Shown piece by piece: positions 33,841 through 43,815 of a stretch of DNA of 64,000 bases (the stretch's first letter is position 1; each line of letters opens with the position of its first letter). The notes below the pieces were generated by a model. That model was given only the letters and a program-made list of their open reading frames with translations. It searched no databases and had not been told where the DNA came from. The position numbers and the translations under genes were made by a program. This DNA is from Aplectana chamaeleonis (lineage: Eukaryota > Nematoda > Chromadorea > Rhabditida > Cosmocercidae), in NCBI GenBank assembly GCA_029168955.1, contig JAPDOI010000376.1, positions 457,001-521,000 of the forward strand. The letters are read 5' to 3'.

Positions 33841-34063
33841 GAGAGGCAGGAGTGGTTGTTCTCTGAGTGATTACCTGCGGAACCCCAATGCCAGCCAGGG
33901 TAAGGCGTAGCGGTGTGATCGGCCCATGAGAAGTGCGGCCCCCCCCCTCCTCCAACTTTGGATACGGTGCGGCCCCCTCCCATCGAAGTTTTCACTTTAA
34001 CCCTTTGTGTGAACCAATGCTCTCTTCCGAACAATGCTTCCAAACGATTTTTCAGCAAAAACG

Positions 34064-34610
34064 TACGTCATAGGTCAAGTCACACCGGCTATAATCGGCT
34101 CAAAATGGTCATATCGACTTTGGACTCTGCCGATAGCTTTTTTAAATGGTTTTCTTCAAAATAAACACTACAACAGTCCGATCCAGAAAAAAAATATTTT
34201 CTCGACCTCTCCAAACGTCGAAGTCCAGACAGCGGTTTTCCGATTTTTCAGCGCCCCGAAGAACACATTCATAGGCGACTGCTGGCTACTGGAAGGGCTA
34301 ATCCACAAGTTTTCTCACATATCTACCTGATAAAGCTTTCAAAACTGATCTAGAGGTCTTTATCGCAAAAATCGCACAGTGTGATGAGGCCTGTTTTTTT
34401 GGGCTCAAATCACACCATCATATTTACAGCTGTCACATCGGCCGTAATTGGCTCAAAATGGTCGGATCGACCTGGGACTCGGCCGACAGCTTTTTTAATG
34501 GTCTTCTTCAAAATAAACACTACAGCAGCCCTATCCAGTATCACTATTTTCTCGACCTCTTCAGACGTCAAAGTCCAGGCAGCGGTTTTCCGATCTCTGG
34601 TCGGTATCTC
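34064..34610 (+). repeat. Direct duplication of a block of about 190 bp
   Basis: Blocks at 34064-34255 and 34424-34610 share AATCGGCTCAAAATGGTC-like, TTCTTCAAAATAAACACTAC, TTTTCTCGACCTCT and GCAGCGGTTTTCCGAT in the same order. They are separated by about 170 bp. No coding. Confidence 0.75.
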
Positions 34611-34868
34611 GGATTTGGCTGAAATCTTGCCTAGGGGTGCAATTCAGGGCGCTAAAGACGAATCTGACGTCCAATTCACAATTTTCGACACGCTACCTCA
34701 GTTATAAGATGGTTTGGGAAGGACGTAATTCATGCGATCATTTCAGTGTTCGATTCAATGGCGTGTATCTTTGTACCATACCTTTTTTAGTTTACTACAG
34801 ATAACAAAGAGGTGAAATGCCCCCTGAAGGGGAACCTGCTCTGGAGAAAGAACGAAATCGAAGGGCTT

Positions 34869-35361
34869 TTAAAGGCAGTGTTCACGATAAAAATCGTTTC
34901 TCTGTTTTTCCGCCTATCTTGAAGCGGTCCCATGCTGATTCCAATGATGTCTCTGGAATCGTACAAAACCCCCTGCAAACTGAGTTACGGCCCCTCAAAA
35001 ATTGAGCTAGGGAAGCATTGTGGACGAGTTGTCTGAGGCTTGTAACTTCCGTCTGTTGCAGCCGATGTGTGCGAGCTGACCTAAGTAAAGAGAGAAGTTG
35101 AGAATGAAGGAAAGAACGGGGCTATTGATCGGAAACCATCGCTCATCTCACGATCTCGAGTTTTCATTTGTTCACGTCGGAGGGCGGGCATTGCGCTTTT
35201 GGGGTTTGCCTTGCGCTCAAAGTGGCAAATTCAGGCTGTTTTGGAGCTTTTCCTGGCTCGTTTTCATGTGTTCTTTCGACGTGAACGTTACAGTGCGCCC
35301 CTCCACTACCTATTCCTATTGGAAACTGAAACACATTTTTTATCGTGAACACTGCCTTTAA
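34869..35361. mobile_element. TTAA-flanked MITE (GCAGTGTTCACGAT termini), copy 2
   Basis: The 493-bp element has termini AGGCAGTGTTCACGATAAA and TTTATCGTGAACACTGCCT. Its right TTAA (35358-35361) is also the left TTAA of the next element. Confidence 0.85.
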
Positions 35362-35835
35362 AGGCAGCATACACGCTCGTAAACGTAATTGAGATAACTA
35401 AGAAATTAGAATGGGATGGCACCGAACACAACGCCCACGAATTTTGAAGCGTCAAAAACGACTCACAATGACGCTACACGAGTGAGAAGTTGGCCCCGCC
35501 CCTGTATCTGCCCACCCCCTGTATTTGCGTCCTTCTCCAAAACTTGGGTGCGGGGCCATTTCCACCGTCGTCGGTGTGTGTGGTTTACCTATTGTACCTA
35601 TTCCACCACCTACAAACGTCGCCGACGGCACGAATTGCCCAGCACCCATATTTTGGAGGAGGACGCAAATACAGGGGGCGGGCAGATACAGGGGCGGGTC
35701 CAACTTCTCACCGGTGGAGCGTCATTGTGGGTCGTTTTTGACGCTTCAAAATTTGTGGGCGTTGTATTCTGTGCCATACCATTCCAATTCCGTAGTTATC
35801 TCAAATACGCTTAAGAGCGTGTATGCTGCCTTTAA
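35358..35835. mobile_element. TTAA-flanked palindromic MITE (GGCAGCATACACGCTC termini)
   Basis: The 478-bp element is an almost complete palindrome: GAATTTTGAAGCGTCAAAAA, CCCCGCCCCTGTATCTGCCC and CCAAAACTTGGGTGC on the left reappear inverted on the right. TTAA lies at both ends (35358-35361 and 35832-35835). The ORFs of 83-164 codons on both strands are mirror images of each other and not genes. Confidence 0.9.
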
Positions 35836-35964
35836 GGATTCATGCAAAGCCTGTGAGGAGTTTCAACAATCATCTTCTGAGTTGCTGTTTCGCAAAATTG
35901 CCGCGAATCGCCGTTTTGCGAAAAAAATTGCTCGGTACGATCGGAGGCAAATTTTTGGCAAGAT

Positions 35965-36100
35965 GACGGACCGGGGGCCTGCTCGCCCGGAGAGCGGCTG
36001 CTGTGGCCCGAGTAAATGACTAATTTTCGCTGGGAGCGGAGAGACAACGTTGCTCGAGTCGCTCTCCGGTCCCGCCCCGAGCGATGGTTTGTCTGAGTAA
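35965..36100. repeat. CAGACAAACCATCGCT family, copy 4 (reverse)
   Basis: CTGTGGCCCGAGTAAATGAC, TTCGCTGGGAGCGGA and GAGCGATGGTTTGTCTGAGT match 10390-10496. Confidence 0.7.
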
Positions 36101-36446
36101 GTGATAGCGCTGAAGTCAAGTACATATGTCTTGTCAACCATAAAGTCGCTATACGAGCTTTTCTCATTATTCTTATATTTTTTATTGCTTTTGTCCACCG
36201 AACTGTGGCCGTATTCACGAAACGCTGGAAATGCTGGGAGCCTCCCGGGAAGGTCCAAAGTCCACCCGCTGTCGGACGAGTTTTCGGTTTAGGTACCCGG
36301 CAGGTAGACAGGAAGGGTACCTGCTACCTGGCGGGTAGACAGGAAGGTTCCTAGCCACCTAGCGGGTGGACGGAGAGTGTTGCGGCTGCCTGCTATGTCG
36401 ATCTCACGTGGCAGAAAATCCTTATACTTAAAGCAGTTATGTTCCG

Positions 36447-36447
<1 letters not shown>

Positions 36448-36497
<50 letters not shown>

Positions 36498-36522
36498 TGT
36501 GTATGTGTGTGCGTGTGTCGCG
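36448..36522. repeat. (GT)n microsatellite
   Basis: Uninterrupted GT for more than 20 dinucleotides, then imperfect GT/GTAT/GC extension. Confidence 0.95.
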
Positions 36523-36734
36523 CGTATCTTAGGAATGGCCGATCAAAACTTGTATGAAATGGTACCAACATTTAGGCGGGTGCGACATTTATCGATTACC
36601 AAAAAATCAGCCTGAGTCACCTCTTACGTGCCTCGGGGCAACCGAGTTTGTCCGTGGAGCGCACTTTTGGCCGTGGGTCATGATAACTTCTGCGAGTCGT
36701 CTAGCGATGCAAAAAATGCAGGGCGTCATAAAAG

Positions 36735-37560
36735 GAGTGCAGGACCCCAGTGAGGGTGTGCAAGAAGTCATAGAAAGTGTGCAGGACCCTAATCGGAGTG
36801 TGCAGGACGTCATAGAAAGTGCGCAGGCCCTAAGTAGGAATGTGCAGGACCCCAGCGGAAGTGTGCAGGACGTCATAGAAAGTGTGGAGGACCCCAGAGG
36901 GAGTGTGCAGGGCGTCATGGAAAGTGTGCAGGACCCCAGCGGAAGTGTGCACGACGTCATAGAAAGTGTGCAGGACCCCGGTGGAAGTGTGCAGGACATC
37001 ATAAAAAATGTGCAGGTCCCCAGCGGGAGTGTGCAGGACGTCATTGAAAGTGTACAGGACCCCAAAAGGAAGTGTGCAGGACGTCATAGAAATTGTGCAG
37101 GACCCCAGTGGGAGTGTGCAGGACATCGTAGGAAATGTGCAGGACCCCAGAGGAAGTGTGCAGGACGTCATAGAAAGTGTGCAGGACCCCGGTGGAAGTG
37201 CGCAGGACATCATAGAAAATGTGCAGGTCCCCAGCGGGAGTGTGCAGGACGTCATAGAAATTGTGCAGGACCCCAGCTGGAGTGTGCAGGACATAACAGA
37301 AAATGTGCAGGTCCTGAGGAGGAGTGCGCAGGACGTCATTGAATGTGCAGGACCCCAACGCGAGTGTGTAGCACGTCACAGATTGTGTGCAGGACCCAAA
37401 TGGTAGGGTGCAGGACGTCATAGAGGGTGCGCAGGTCCCCAGTGGGAGTGTGCAGGACCCCAGTGGGAGTGTGCAGGGCGTCATAGAAAATGCACAGGTC
37501 ACGAGTGGGAGTGTGCAGGTCATCAAAAGTTAGCAGGACCGCAGTGGGAGGTGCAGGACG
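36735..37560 (-). repeat. 42-bp tandem array, TGACGTCCTGCAC subfamily
   Basis: About 19 units of 42 bp. In reverse complement the unit reads ACTTTCTATGACGTCCTGCA, then CACTCCCACTGGGGTCC, then TGCAC. It aligns base for base with the 13-15 kb unit with about six differences, three of which are CG to TG or CA. Long frames on both strands (262 codons plus, 169 codons minus) are artefacts of the period. Confidence 0.9.
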
Positions 37561-38459
37561 TCACCAAGAGTGAAGAATTTGAAAAAGGTTTTCAAATTTT
37601 TTAATGCTAAATCTTAACCTTTTGTGGAGAAGAAAACAGATTAGAAAACATGAATTTTGAGAAGCGTGCGACGCGTTTCGAGATTGACGCAGAACTCCTG
37701 AGACATTTTCTTGCCAGTTTTAGGAAACAAGCAGCAGGTCCACTTCCGAACCTTCTCTGTTCGCCACTCATTGCAAACCGCTCAGTCATTTCGCTTCCCT
37801 AACTTCCAAAAACCAGTTTTTTATATGTTGCAAGTCTGAGCTTATCAAAATCTGCACCACAAAAACATAAACAACCACCTACTAATTGTGGTGAGCGCGA
37901 AGCGCTCACCAGATTTGGCTTTGATTCGCCATCGCGCAACCCCCTGATCTCAGTATCAGGGTCCAGAGTAAACGTAGGAAGACCGTTCTTTTTGCATTTA
38001 GTACACTTTAGAAAGGTGAATAACTGTTAAAAAAATGGCCCGAAATGGTTACCTGAGATTGGAGAAAAAGTGTCAAAACCACGTCATTTTGGTCGAAAAA
38101 ATGTTCATCTCCTTTTTTTTCAGTTGGCGTTCACGATCTTGTTGGAACACTTATCGTTGAGCTAGAGAGCTCATTTTTGGCCAGGAGCTGGTTTTGTTTG
38201 CACCTAGCTCCTGTCAAATTTTGAAGTTGGTAGCTCAATTTTTGCGGAACCTCAAAATTGAGGGTAAAGAAAGACAAAACACGTAAACATGTTATTAAAA
38301 ACCAACCGATGTTTGCTTATTCGTGAAAATGAACTAGTGAAATAAACACCGTTACTGATAGGCTTTGCTCAGGATTTGACGGGGCAACTTCAAATCTTCA
38401 ATCAATACGGCGGGATCTCGGAAGTACTTTTGAAACGCCGCACGGTGTGACTCAGAAGT

Positions 38460-40890
38460 GCGCCACAGAACGCCGTAGATACTGTGGGGGACCCCAGCAG
38501 GAGTGCGAATGACGTCGTAGAACATATGTGTGACCAAAGTAGGAGTGCGCCGGACGCCGTAGAAAGTGTGCGGGACCCAAATGGGTGTGCGCAGAACGCC
38601 GTAGAATGTGTGTGGGACCCAAATGGGTGTGCGCAGAACGCCGTAGAAAGTGTGCGGAACCCGAGTGGGAACGCGCCGGACGCCGTAGAAATTGTGCGGG
38701 ACCCAAATGGGTGTGCGCAGAACGCCCTAGAAAGTGTGTGGGACCCAAATGAGAGTGCGCCGGACGCCGTAGAAAGTGTGCGGGACCCAAATGGGTGTGC
38801 GCAGAACGCCGTAGAAAGTGTGTGGGACCCAAATGGGTGTGCGCAGAACGCCGTAGAAAGTGTGCGGAACCCAAGTGGGAACGCGCCGGACGCCGTAGAA
38901 ATTGTGCGGGACCCAAATGGGTGTGCGCAGAACGCCCTAGAAAGTGTGTGGGACCCAAATGAGAGTGCGCCGGACGCCGTAGAAAGTGTGCGGGACCCAA
39001 GTGGGAGTGCGCCGGACGCCGTAGAAAGTGTGCGGGACCCAAAGGGGTGTGCGCAGAGCGCCCTAGAAAGTGTGTGGGACCCAAATGAGAGTGCGCCGGA
39101 CGCCGTAGAAAGTGTGCGGGACCCAAATGATAGTGCGCCGGACGCCGTAGAAGGTGTGCGGGACGCAAATGGGTGTGCGCAGAACGCAGTAGTAAATGTG
39201 TGGGACCCAAAAGGGTGTGCGCAGAACGCTCTAGAAAGTGTGTGGGACCCAAATTAGAGTGCGCCGGACGCCGTAGAAAGTGTGCGGGACTCAAATGAGA
39301 GTGCGCCGGACGCCGTAGAAAGTGTGCGGGACTCACGTGGGAATGCGCCGGACGCCGTAGAAAGTGTGCGGGACGCAAATGGGTGTGCGCAGAACGCCGT
39401 AGTAAATGTGTGGGACCCAAATGGGTGTGCGCAGAACGCCGTAGAAAGTGTGCGGGACCCAAATGGGTGTGCGCAGAACGCCCTAGAAAGTGTGCGGGAC
39501 CCAAATGAGAGTGCGCCGGACGCCGTAGAAAGTGTGCGGGACCCACGTGGGAGTGCGCCGGACGCCGTAGAAAGTGTGCGGGACCCAAACGGGTGGGCGC
39601 AGGACGCCGTAGAAAGTGTGCGGGACCCAAGTGGGAGTGCGCCGGACGCCGTAGAGAGTGTGTGGGACCCAAAAGGGTGTGCGCAGAACGCCCTAGAAAG
39701 TGTGTGGGACCCAAATGAGAGTGCGCCGGACGCCGTAGAAGGTGTGCGGGACCCAAGTGGGAGTGCGCCGGACGCCGTAGAAAGTGTGCGGGACCCAAAT
39801 GGGTGTGCGCCGGACGCCGTAGAGAGTGTGTGGGACCCAAAAGGGTGTGCGCAGAACGCCCTAGAAAGTGTGTGGGACCCAAATGAGAGTGCGCCGGACG
39901 CCGTAGAAAGTGTGCGGGACCGAAATGAGAGTGAGCCGGACGCCGTAGAAAGTGTGTGGGACCCAAAAGGGTGTGCGCAGAACGCCCTAGAAAGTGTGTG
40001 GGACCCAAATGAGAGTGCGCCGGACGCCGTAAAAAGTGTGTGGGACCCAAAAGGGTGTGCGCAGAACGCCCTAGAAAGTGTGTGGGACCCAAATGAGAGT
40101 GAGCCGGACGCCGTAGAAAGTGTGTGGGACCCAAAAGGGTGTGCGCAGAACGCCCTAGAAAGTGTGCGGGACCCAAGTGGGAGTGCGCCGGACGCCGTAG
40201 AGAGTGTGTGGGACCCAAAAGGGTGTGCGCAGAACGCCCTAGAAAGTGTGTGGGACCCAAATGAGAGTGCGCCGGACGCCGTAGAGTGTGCGGGACCGAA
40301 ATGAGAGTGAGCCGGACGCCGTAGAAAGTGTGCGGGACCGAAATGAGTGGGCGCAGAACGCCGTAGAAAGTGTGCGGGACCCAAGTGGGAGTGCGCCGGA
40401 CGCCGTATAAAGTGTGCGGGACCCAAATGGGTGTGCGCAGAACGCCCTAGAAAGTGTGTGGGACCCAAATGAAAGTGCGCCGGACGCCGTAGTAAGTGTG
40501 TGGGACCCAAATGAGAGTGCGCCGGACGCCGTAGAAAGTGTGCGGGAACCAAGTGGGAGTGCGCCGGACGCCGTAGAAAGTGCCGGACCCAAATGGGTGT
40601 GCGCAGAACGCCGTAGAAAGTGTGCAGGACATCAGTGGAGTGTGCAAGATGTAACAGAATGTGTGCAGGACATCAGTGGGAGTGTGCAGGATGTCATAGA
40701 AAGTGTGCAGGACATCAGTGAGAGTGTGCAGGACTATAGTGGGAGTGTGCAGCACCTTATAGAAAGTGTGTAGGACATCAGTGGAAGGGTGCAGGACATC
40801 AGTGGGCGTGTGCAGGACGTCATAGAAAGTGCACAGGCTATCAGTTGGAGTGCGCAGGACGTCATAGAAGGGGGGGGGGGCAGGACTTCA
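38460..40890 (-). repeat. 42-bp tandem array, about 58 units
   Basis: The unit GTGCGGGACCCAAATGGG, TGTGCGCAGAACGCC, GTAGAAAGT is the reverse complement of the 13-15 kb unit. From about 40620 onward the units change to the GTGCAGGACATCAGTGG subfamily seen at 36.7-37.5 kb, so both subfamilies meet in one array. The 602-codon minus frame, 432-codon minus frame and 340- and 257-codon plus frames all overlap in it and are false. Confidence 0.95.
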
Positions 40891-40954
40891 GTGGGTTTAC
40901 TTTCATCTAACACCACCAGGCATGAATCATGTTAGAAAGGAAACCTTTAGGAAA

Positions 40955-41610
40955 ATAAAATGAAATTCCTGAAAGTCTAGGTTCCTGGCAAAAGTTAAGA
41001 TTTGGCATGGTCATAAAAATATACTCAGTTGAAAAGGGAAAATAAAGAAAAATGAAAAAAGGTTTTGAAATATTCCTGAGAACGATTTGGCGTAGAATAA
41101 TTTGTTTTTCGGGAAATGAAGTGAAATAGTTGAAAGTATGATTTGGCAGTCGAGTTTGAACCAACTATTGATAAGAGTTGTGCAAAACGAGGGATCGCAT
41201 TGTATGAGCTTATCCGTAGAACATATCAAAGCGAAATCACGCGTGAAATGGGAAGCATCAAAACTTTTTCGGGAGCTGTAATGCGGCGGTCTTCACGTAT
41301 TAGGTGAAGTAAAATCAACACGCGTGATTTCGCTTTGATATGTTCTACGGATAAGCTCATACAATGCGATCCCTCGTTTTGCACAACTCTTATCAATAGT
41401 TGGTTCAAACTCGACTGCCAAATCATACTTTCAACTATTTCACTTCATTTCCCGAAAAACAAATTATTCTACGCCAAATCGTTCTCAGGAATATTTCAAA
41501 ACCTTTTTTCATTTTTCTTTATTTTCCCTTTTCAACTGAGTATATTTTTATGACCATGCCAAATCTTAACTTTTGCCAGGAACCTAGACTTCCAGGAATT
41601 TCATTCATTG
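40955..41610. mobile_element. Foldback element, arms about 290 bp (copy 2)
   Basis: The two arms are mirrored around a spacer at 41250-41320. The words GATTTGGCATGG, GATTTGGCGTAGAAT and GATTTGGCAGTCGAG recur as in 12240-12935. Identical 72-codon frames appear on both strands (41229-41011 minus; 41335-41553 plus), proof of the symmetry. Confidence 0.85.
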
Positions 41611-41639
41611 AGAACAAGGGCATGACGTTGGTGAACTAG

Positions 41640-42020
41640 GGAAACATCATATAAAATGAGAATGCGTTTGTCCTTATCATGATAGAGACGGTAAGGCGAG
41701 ATTAATAGCTTGTGAACTCTACAAATTGGAAGAAAGGGCAGTGGGTAGCGACGTACTCTGCCAATTCGAGACTTGATGCTTCGGCGAAAGCGGCCTTTAT
41801 CACGCTTTGTTATCATAAGGCATCAAATTCACCTTTAGCGCCGTCATGAAAGCTTATCCGCGCAAAGGGTGAATTTGCTGAGCGGTTGGATATCAGTCAG
41901 CGCAAAGCGTGAAAATACCGCCTGCGCTAACATGTTAATGCATATCAGTTGTTGAGCGGCTGGATACCACTCAGCGCAAAGGGTGAAATTACCGCCGTTG
42001 CTGGCATCTCAGAAATTTCT
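41640..42020. other. Short repeat words, no gene
   Basis: GCGCAAAGGGTGAATTTGC and GAGCGGTTGGATATCAGTC recur as GAGCGGCTGGATACCACTC (about 41860-41990), a local direct repeat of about 85 bp. A 71-codon minus frame at 41816-41601 is basic, but unidentified. Confidence 0.4.
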
Positions 42021-42023
42021 AAA

Positions 42024-42345
42024 CAAATGAAAACATCCCAGCGAAAACATGATAAAACGAATAATCACGTCTCAATGTGTTTACTATGAGCACCGCCGGT
42101 ATAAAAACAGCCTCATCCCACCAGAGTCCTCATTCGGCATTCTGCTGCCGGCCCTGAAAGGTGACTTCGGGTCACTCTCCGGAGGCCAGCATAATTTTGG
42201 TTGCTGGGAGGATACAGTGGGTATCCTCACGGCGGGGCTGAGTTACGCCGCGGTCCGCAGAGGGTGGCTCCTCACTTCAGACCTCGGTGAAGATTACGCT
42301 CATGTTGCGGACAAGCGGGGGCTTCCTTGCTGTGGACCTTCAAAT
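42024..42345 (+). repeat. Dispersed TATA-containing repeat, copy 3
   Basis: GCCGGTATAAAA (about 42090), CCTCATTCGGCATTCTGCTG, CTCTCCGGAGGCCAGC, TACGCCGCGGTCCGCAG and ACCTCGGTGAAGATTACGC appear in the same order as copies 1 and 2. Confidence 0.65.
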
Positions 42346-43225
42346 TCGTGAAATTTTCGGGGTAAATTCACCCATTTTTCGAGGTTAATTCACCTCATTT
42401 TCGGGGTAAATTGACCCTCTCTCGCTGCCAGTTCGCACCATTTTCACGGGAAATTCACCTCATTCTCACCTCTCCTAGCGGCAAATTCACCCATACAGTG
42501 AATTAAGCGCGGCAAATTAAGACTTCATGCCGACTTGTACATGAGCATCAAGTCTCTTTTGCTGCGGCATCAAGTCTCGAATTGGCAGAGTAAGGGAAGG
42601 AAGTGCAGAAGGGGTTGTGAATTTTATGCCGGTAGCAACCGACGATTTACTGCTGGCTTCTTATGTTTTGCTTTTTGATCCCACATTGTGATACCCCCAC
42701 GGCCTGCTGTAAATGTACGGCACCCTGCTCTGCTCAGGAGAGTCCATACCTACGTACAGCAACTTTCGGTTAGACGGAAGTCAGTCACCACCGTTCTAAC
42801 TAACTAATCCGTCTCAGGTAGTTGGCTCACGCAAAAGTTTCTGTGAGCGAAAACTTCGCTAGGTCTCGCTAGTGATCAATATGTTACTAACAGGCAGCGC
42901 TCGCTCTGCCCGTCCACCCGCGCAATCGAGGTCGGGCATGCTGTGCCCGCCGAATGCATTGATAGCGGGGCTGAGACACAGCAGTTTCCTACCCGGCGGT
43001 CTCCTCTCCATCTCTGCAGGTGGCTACCCTTGCCTGTCTCTGCTCTGACAGGTGGCAAAGAGGAGGCCGCCACTATTGAAATCTCTACAGAGGAGCCACA
43101 AAACTGGTGGCCATACGGCGGGTACGGGAAGGTTACGCCTCCTTCCTGCGCCCGCCGTTTCATGAATACGGCCACTGGTTTTTAATTTATTTTTTCCATC
43201 CTTACCTTATTTTATCCTTATTGTT
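42346..43225. other. No recognisable gene
   Basis: 42355-42500 repeats GGTAAATTCACC-like words four times. The open frames at 42876-43185 on both strands overlap each other and show no family. Confidence 0.4.
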
Positions 43226-43305
43226 AGTCCTTAATTTTATTCTCAATGACGTCCCCTGGCCAGCTGTTTAGAGGTATGTACTGTTCAAATATTGTATGGA
43301 AGTAG

Positions 43306-43435
43306 TACGTCAATTCTGCAACGAGATTCGAACATGTTTTGGATCTTCTTTTTTGTAACGAACCAAACATAGTCGACAAAGTCGAGGTTACCGCCCCCAT
43401 AGGTAAATCTGGCCATGCCACGGTCACATTTGTCA
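43306..43435 (+). pseudogene. LINE endonuclease relic (CR1/L2-like)
   Basis: The frame contains VNSATRFEHVLDLLFCNEPN followed by IVDKVEVTAPIGKSGHATVTF. This is the end of the apurinic endonuclease domain of CR1/L2-type LINEs (T-R-x-x-x-x-LDL-x-x-x-N, then P-x-x-x-S-x-H). The catalytic His of S-D-H is kept, but the Asp before it is Gly. A stop lies just upstream. A mariner element starts directly after it, so this LINE relic was the insertion target. Confidence 0.6.
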
Positions 43436-43815
43436 GGTTGTTCAATAAGTTTTGTCGTTCAATAAGAGAAGGCGTTGCTACTAGCCCAATTTTTTTTTGT
43501 TTTGTTGATTTCATTTCAATCTGTCAATTCATTCTTTGTTTACAAGCCATTTAGTGTCGCCGTGTCACAGCAATGGAAAAAACTGAATATCGTGCAGTGA
43601 TAAAATTCTTATTTTTGGAAGGTGTAGCACCAAAAGAAATTCACGAACGAATGTTAAAAAAGTATAATGATTGTTCACCTACAAATAGAATTGTAGAAAG
43701 ATGGGTTGCTGAATTTAGACGTGGTCGTACAAGCCTTGAAGACGATCCACGTGAAGGACGTCCAAAACGCGCATCAACACCAGAAATCATAGCCAAAATG
43801 CAGGATATAATTTCA
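43433..43815 (+). pseudogene. mariner transposon, 5' fragment with transposase N terminus
   Basis: TCAGGTTGTTCAATAAGTTT at 43433 resembles a mariner terminal repeat. From the ATG at 43573, about 80 codons encode the mariner DNA-binding region: EYRAVIKFLFLEGVAPKEIH, then VERWVAEFRRGRTSLEDDPR and EGRPKRASTPE. These match the paired-domain-like helix-turn-helix and the conserved W-x-x-x-F-x-x-G, D-x-x-R-x-G-R-P pattern. The usual length is about 340 residues. Here the frame is cut at about 43815 by the foldback element, and no catalytic D,D34D part was found. It is a dead copy. Confidence 0.85.

Larger units (their letters stand above)
37885..41610 (-). mobile_element. Composite repeat, copy 2 (inverted relative to copy 1)
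   Basis: Read on the minus strand, this repeats the order of 12240-15690: foldback (41610-40955), linker with a G/C-run (about 40870), 42-bp array (40890-38460), unique 0.55 kb (38455-37940), and terminal hairpin (about 37915-37893) ending ACAATT. The tandem array is longer here (about 2.4 kb against 1.7 kb), so unit number has changed since the copies separated. Confidence 0.75.

Noticed and set aside
36554..37526. 262-codon plus and 161/169-codon minus ORFs with Cys-rich repeats
   Set aside because: Same reason: 42-bp array. The Cys-rich look comes from TGTGCAGGA in each unit.
38452..40552. 602- and 432-codon minus ORFs and 340-codon plus ORF
   Set aside because: Overlapping frames of the same 42-bp array on opposite strands; artefacts of a stop-free unit of length divisible by 3.
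41011..41553. Identical 72-codon ORFs on both strands
   Set aside because: Mirror images from the foldback at 40955-41610.
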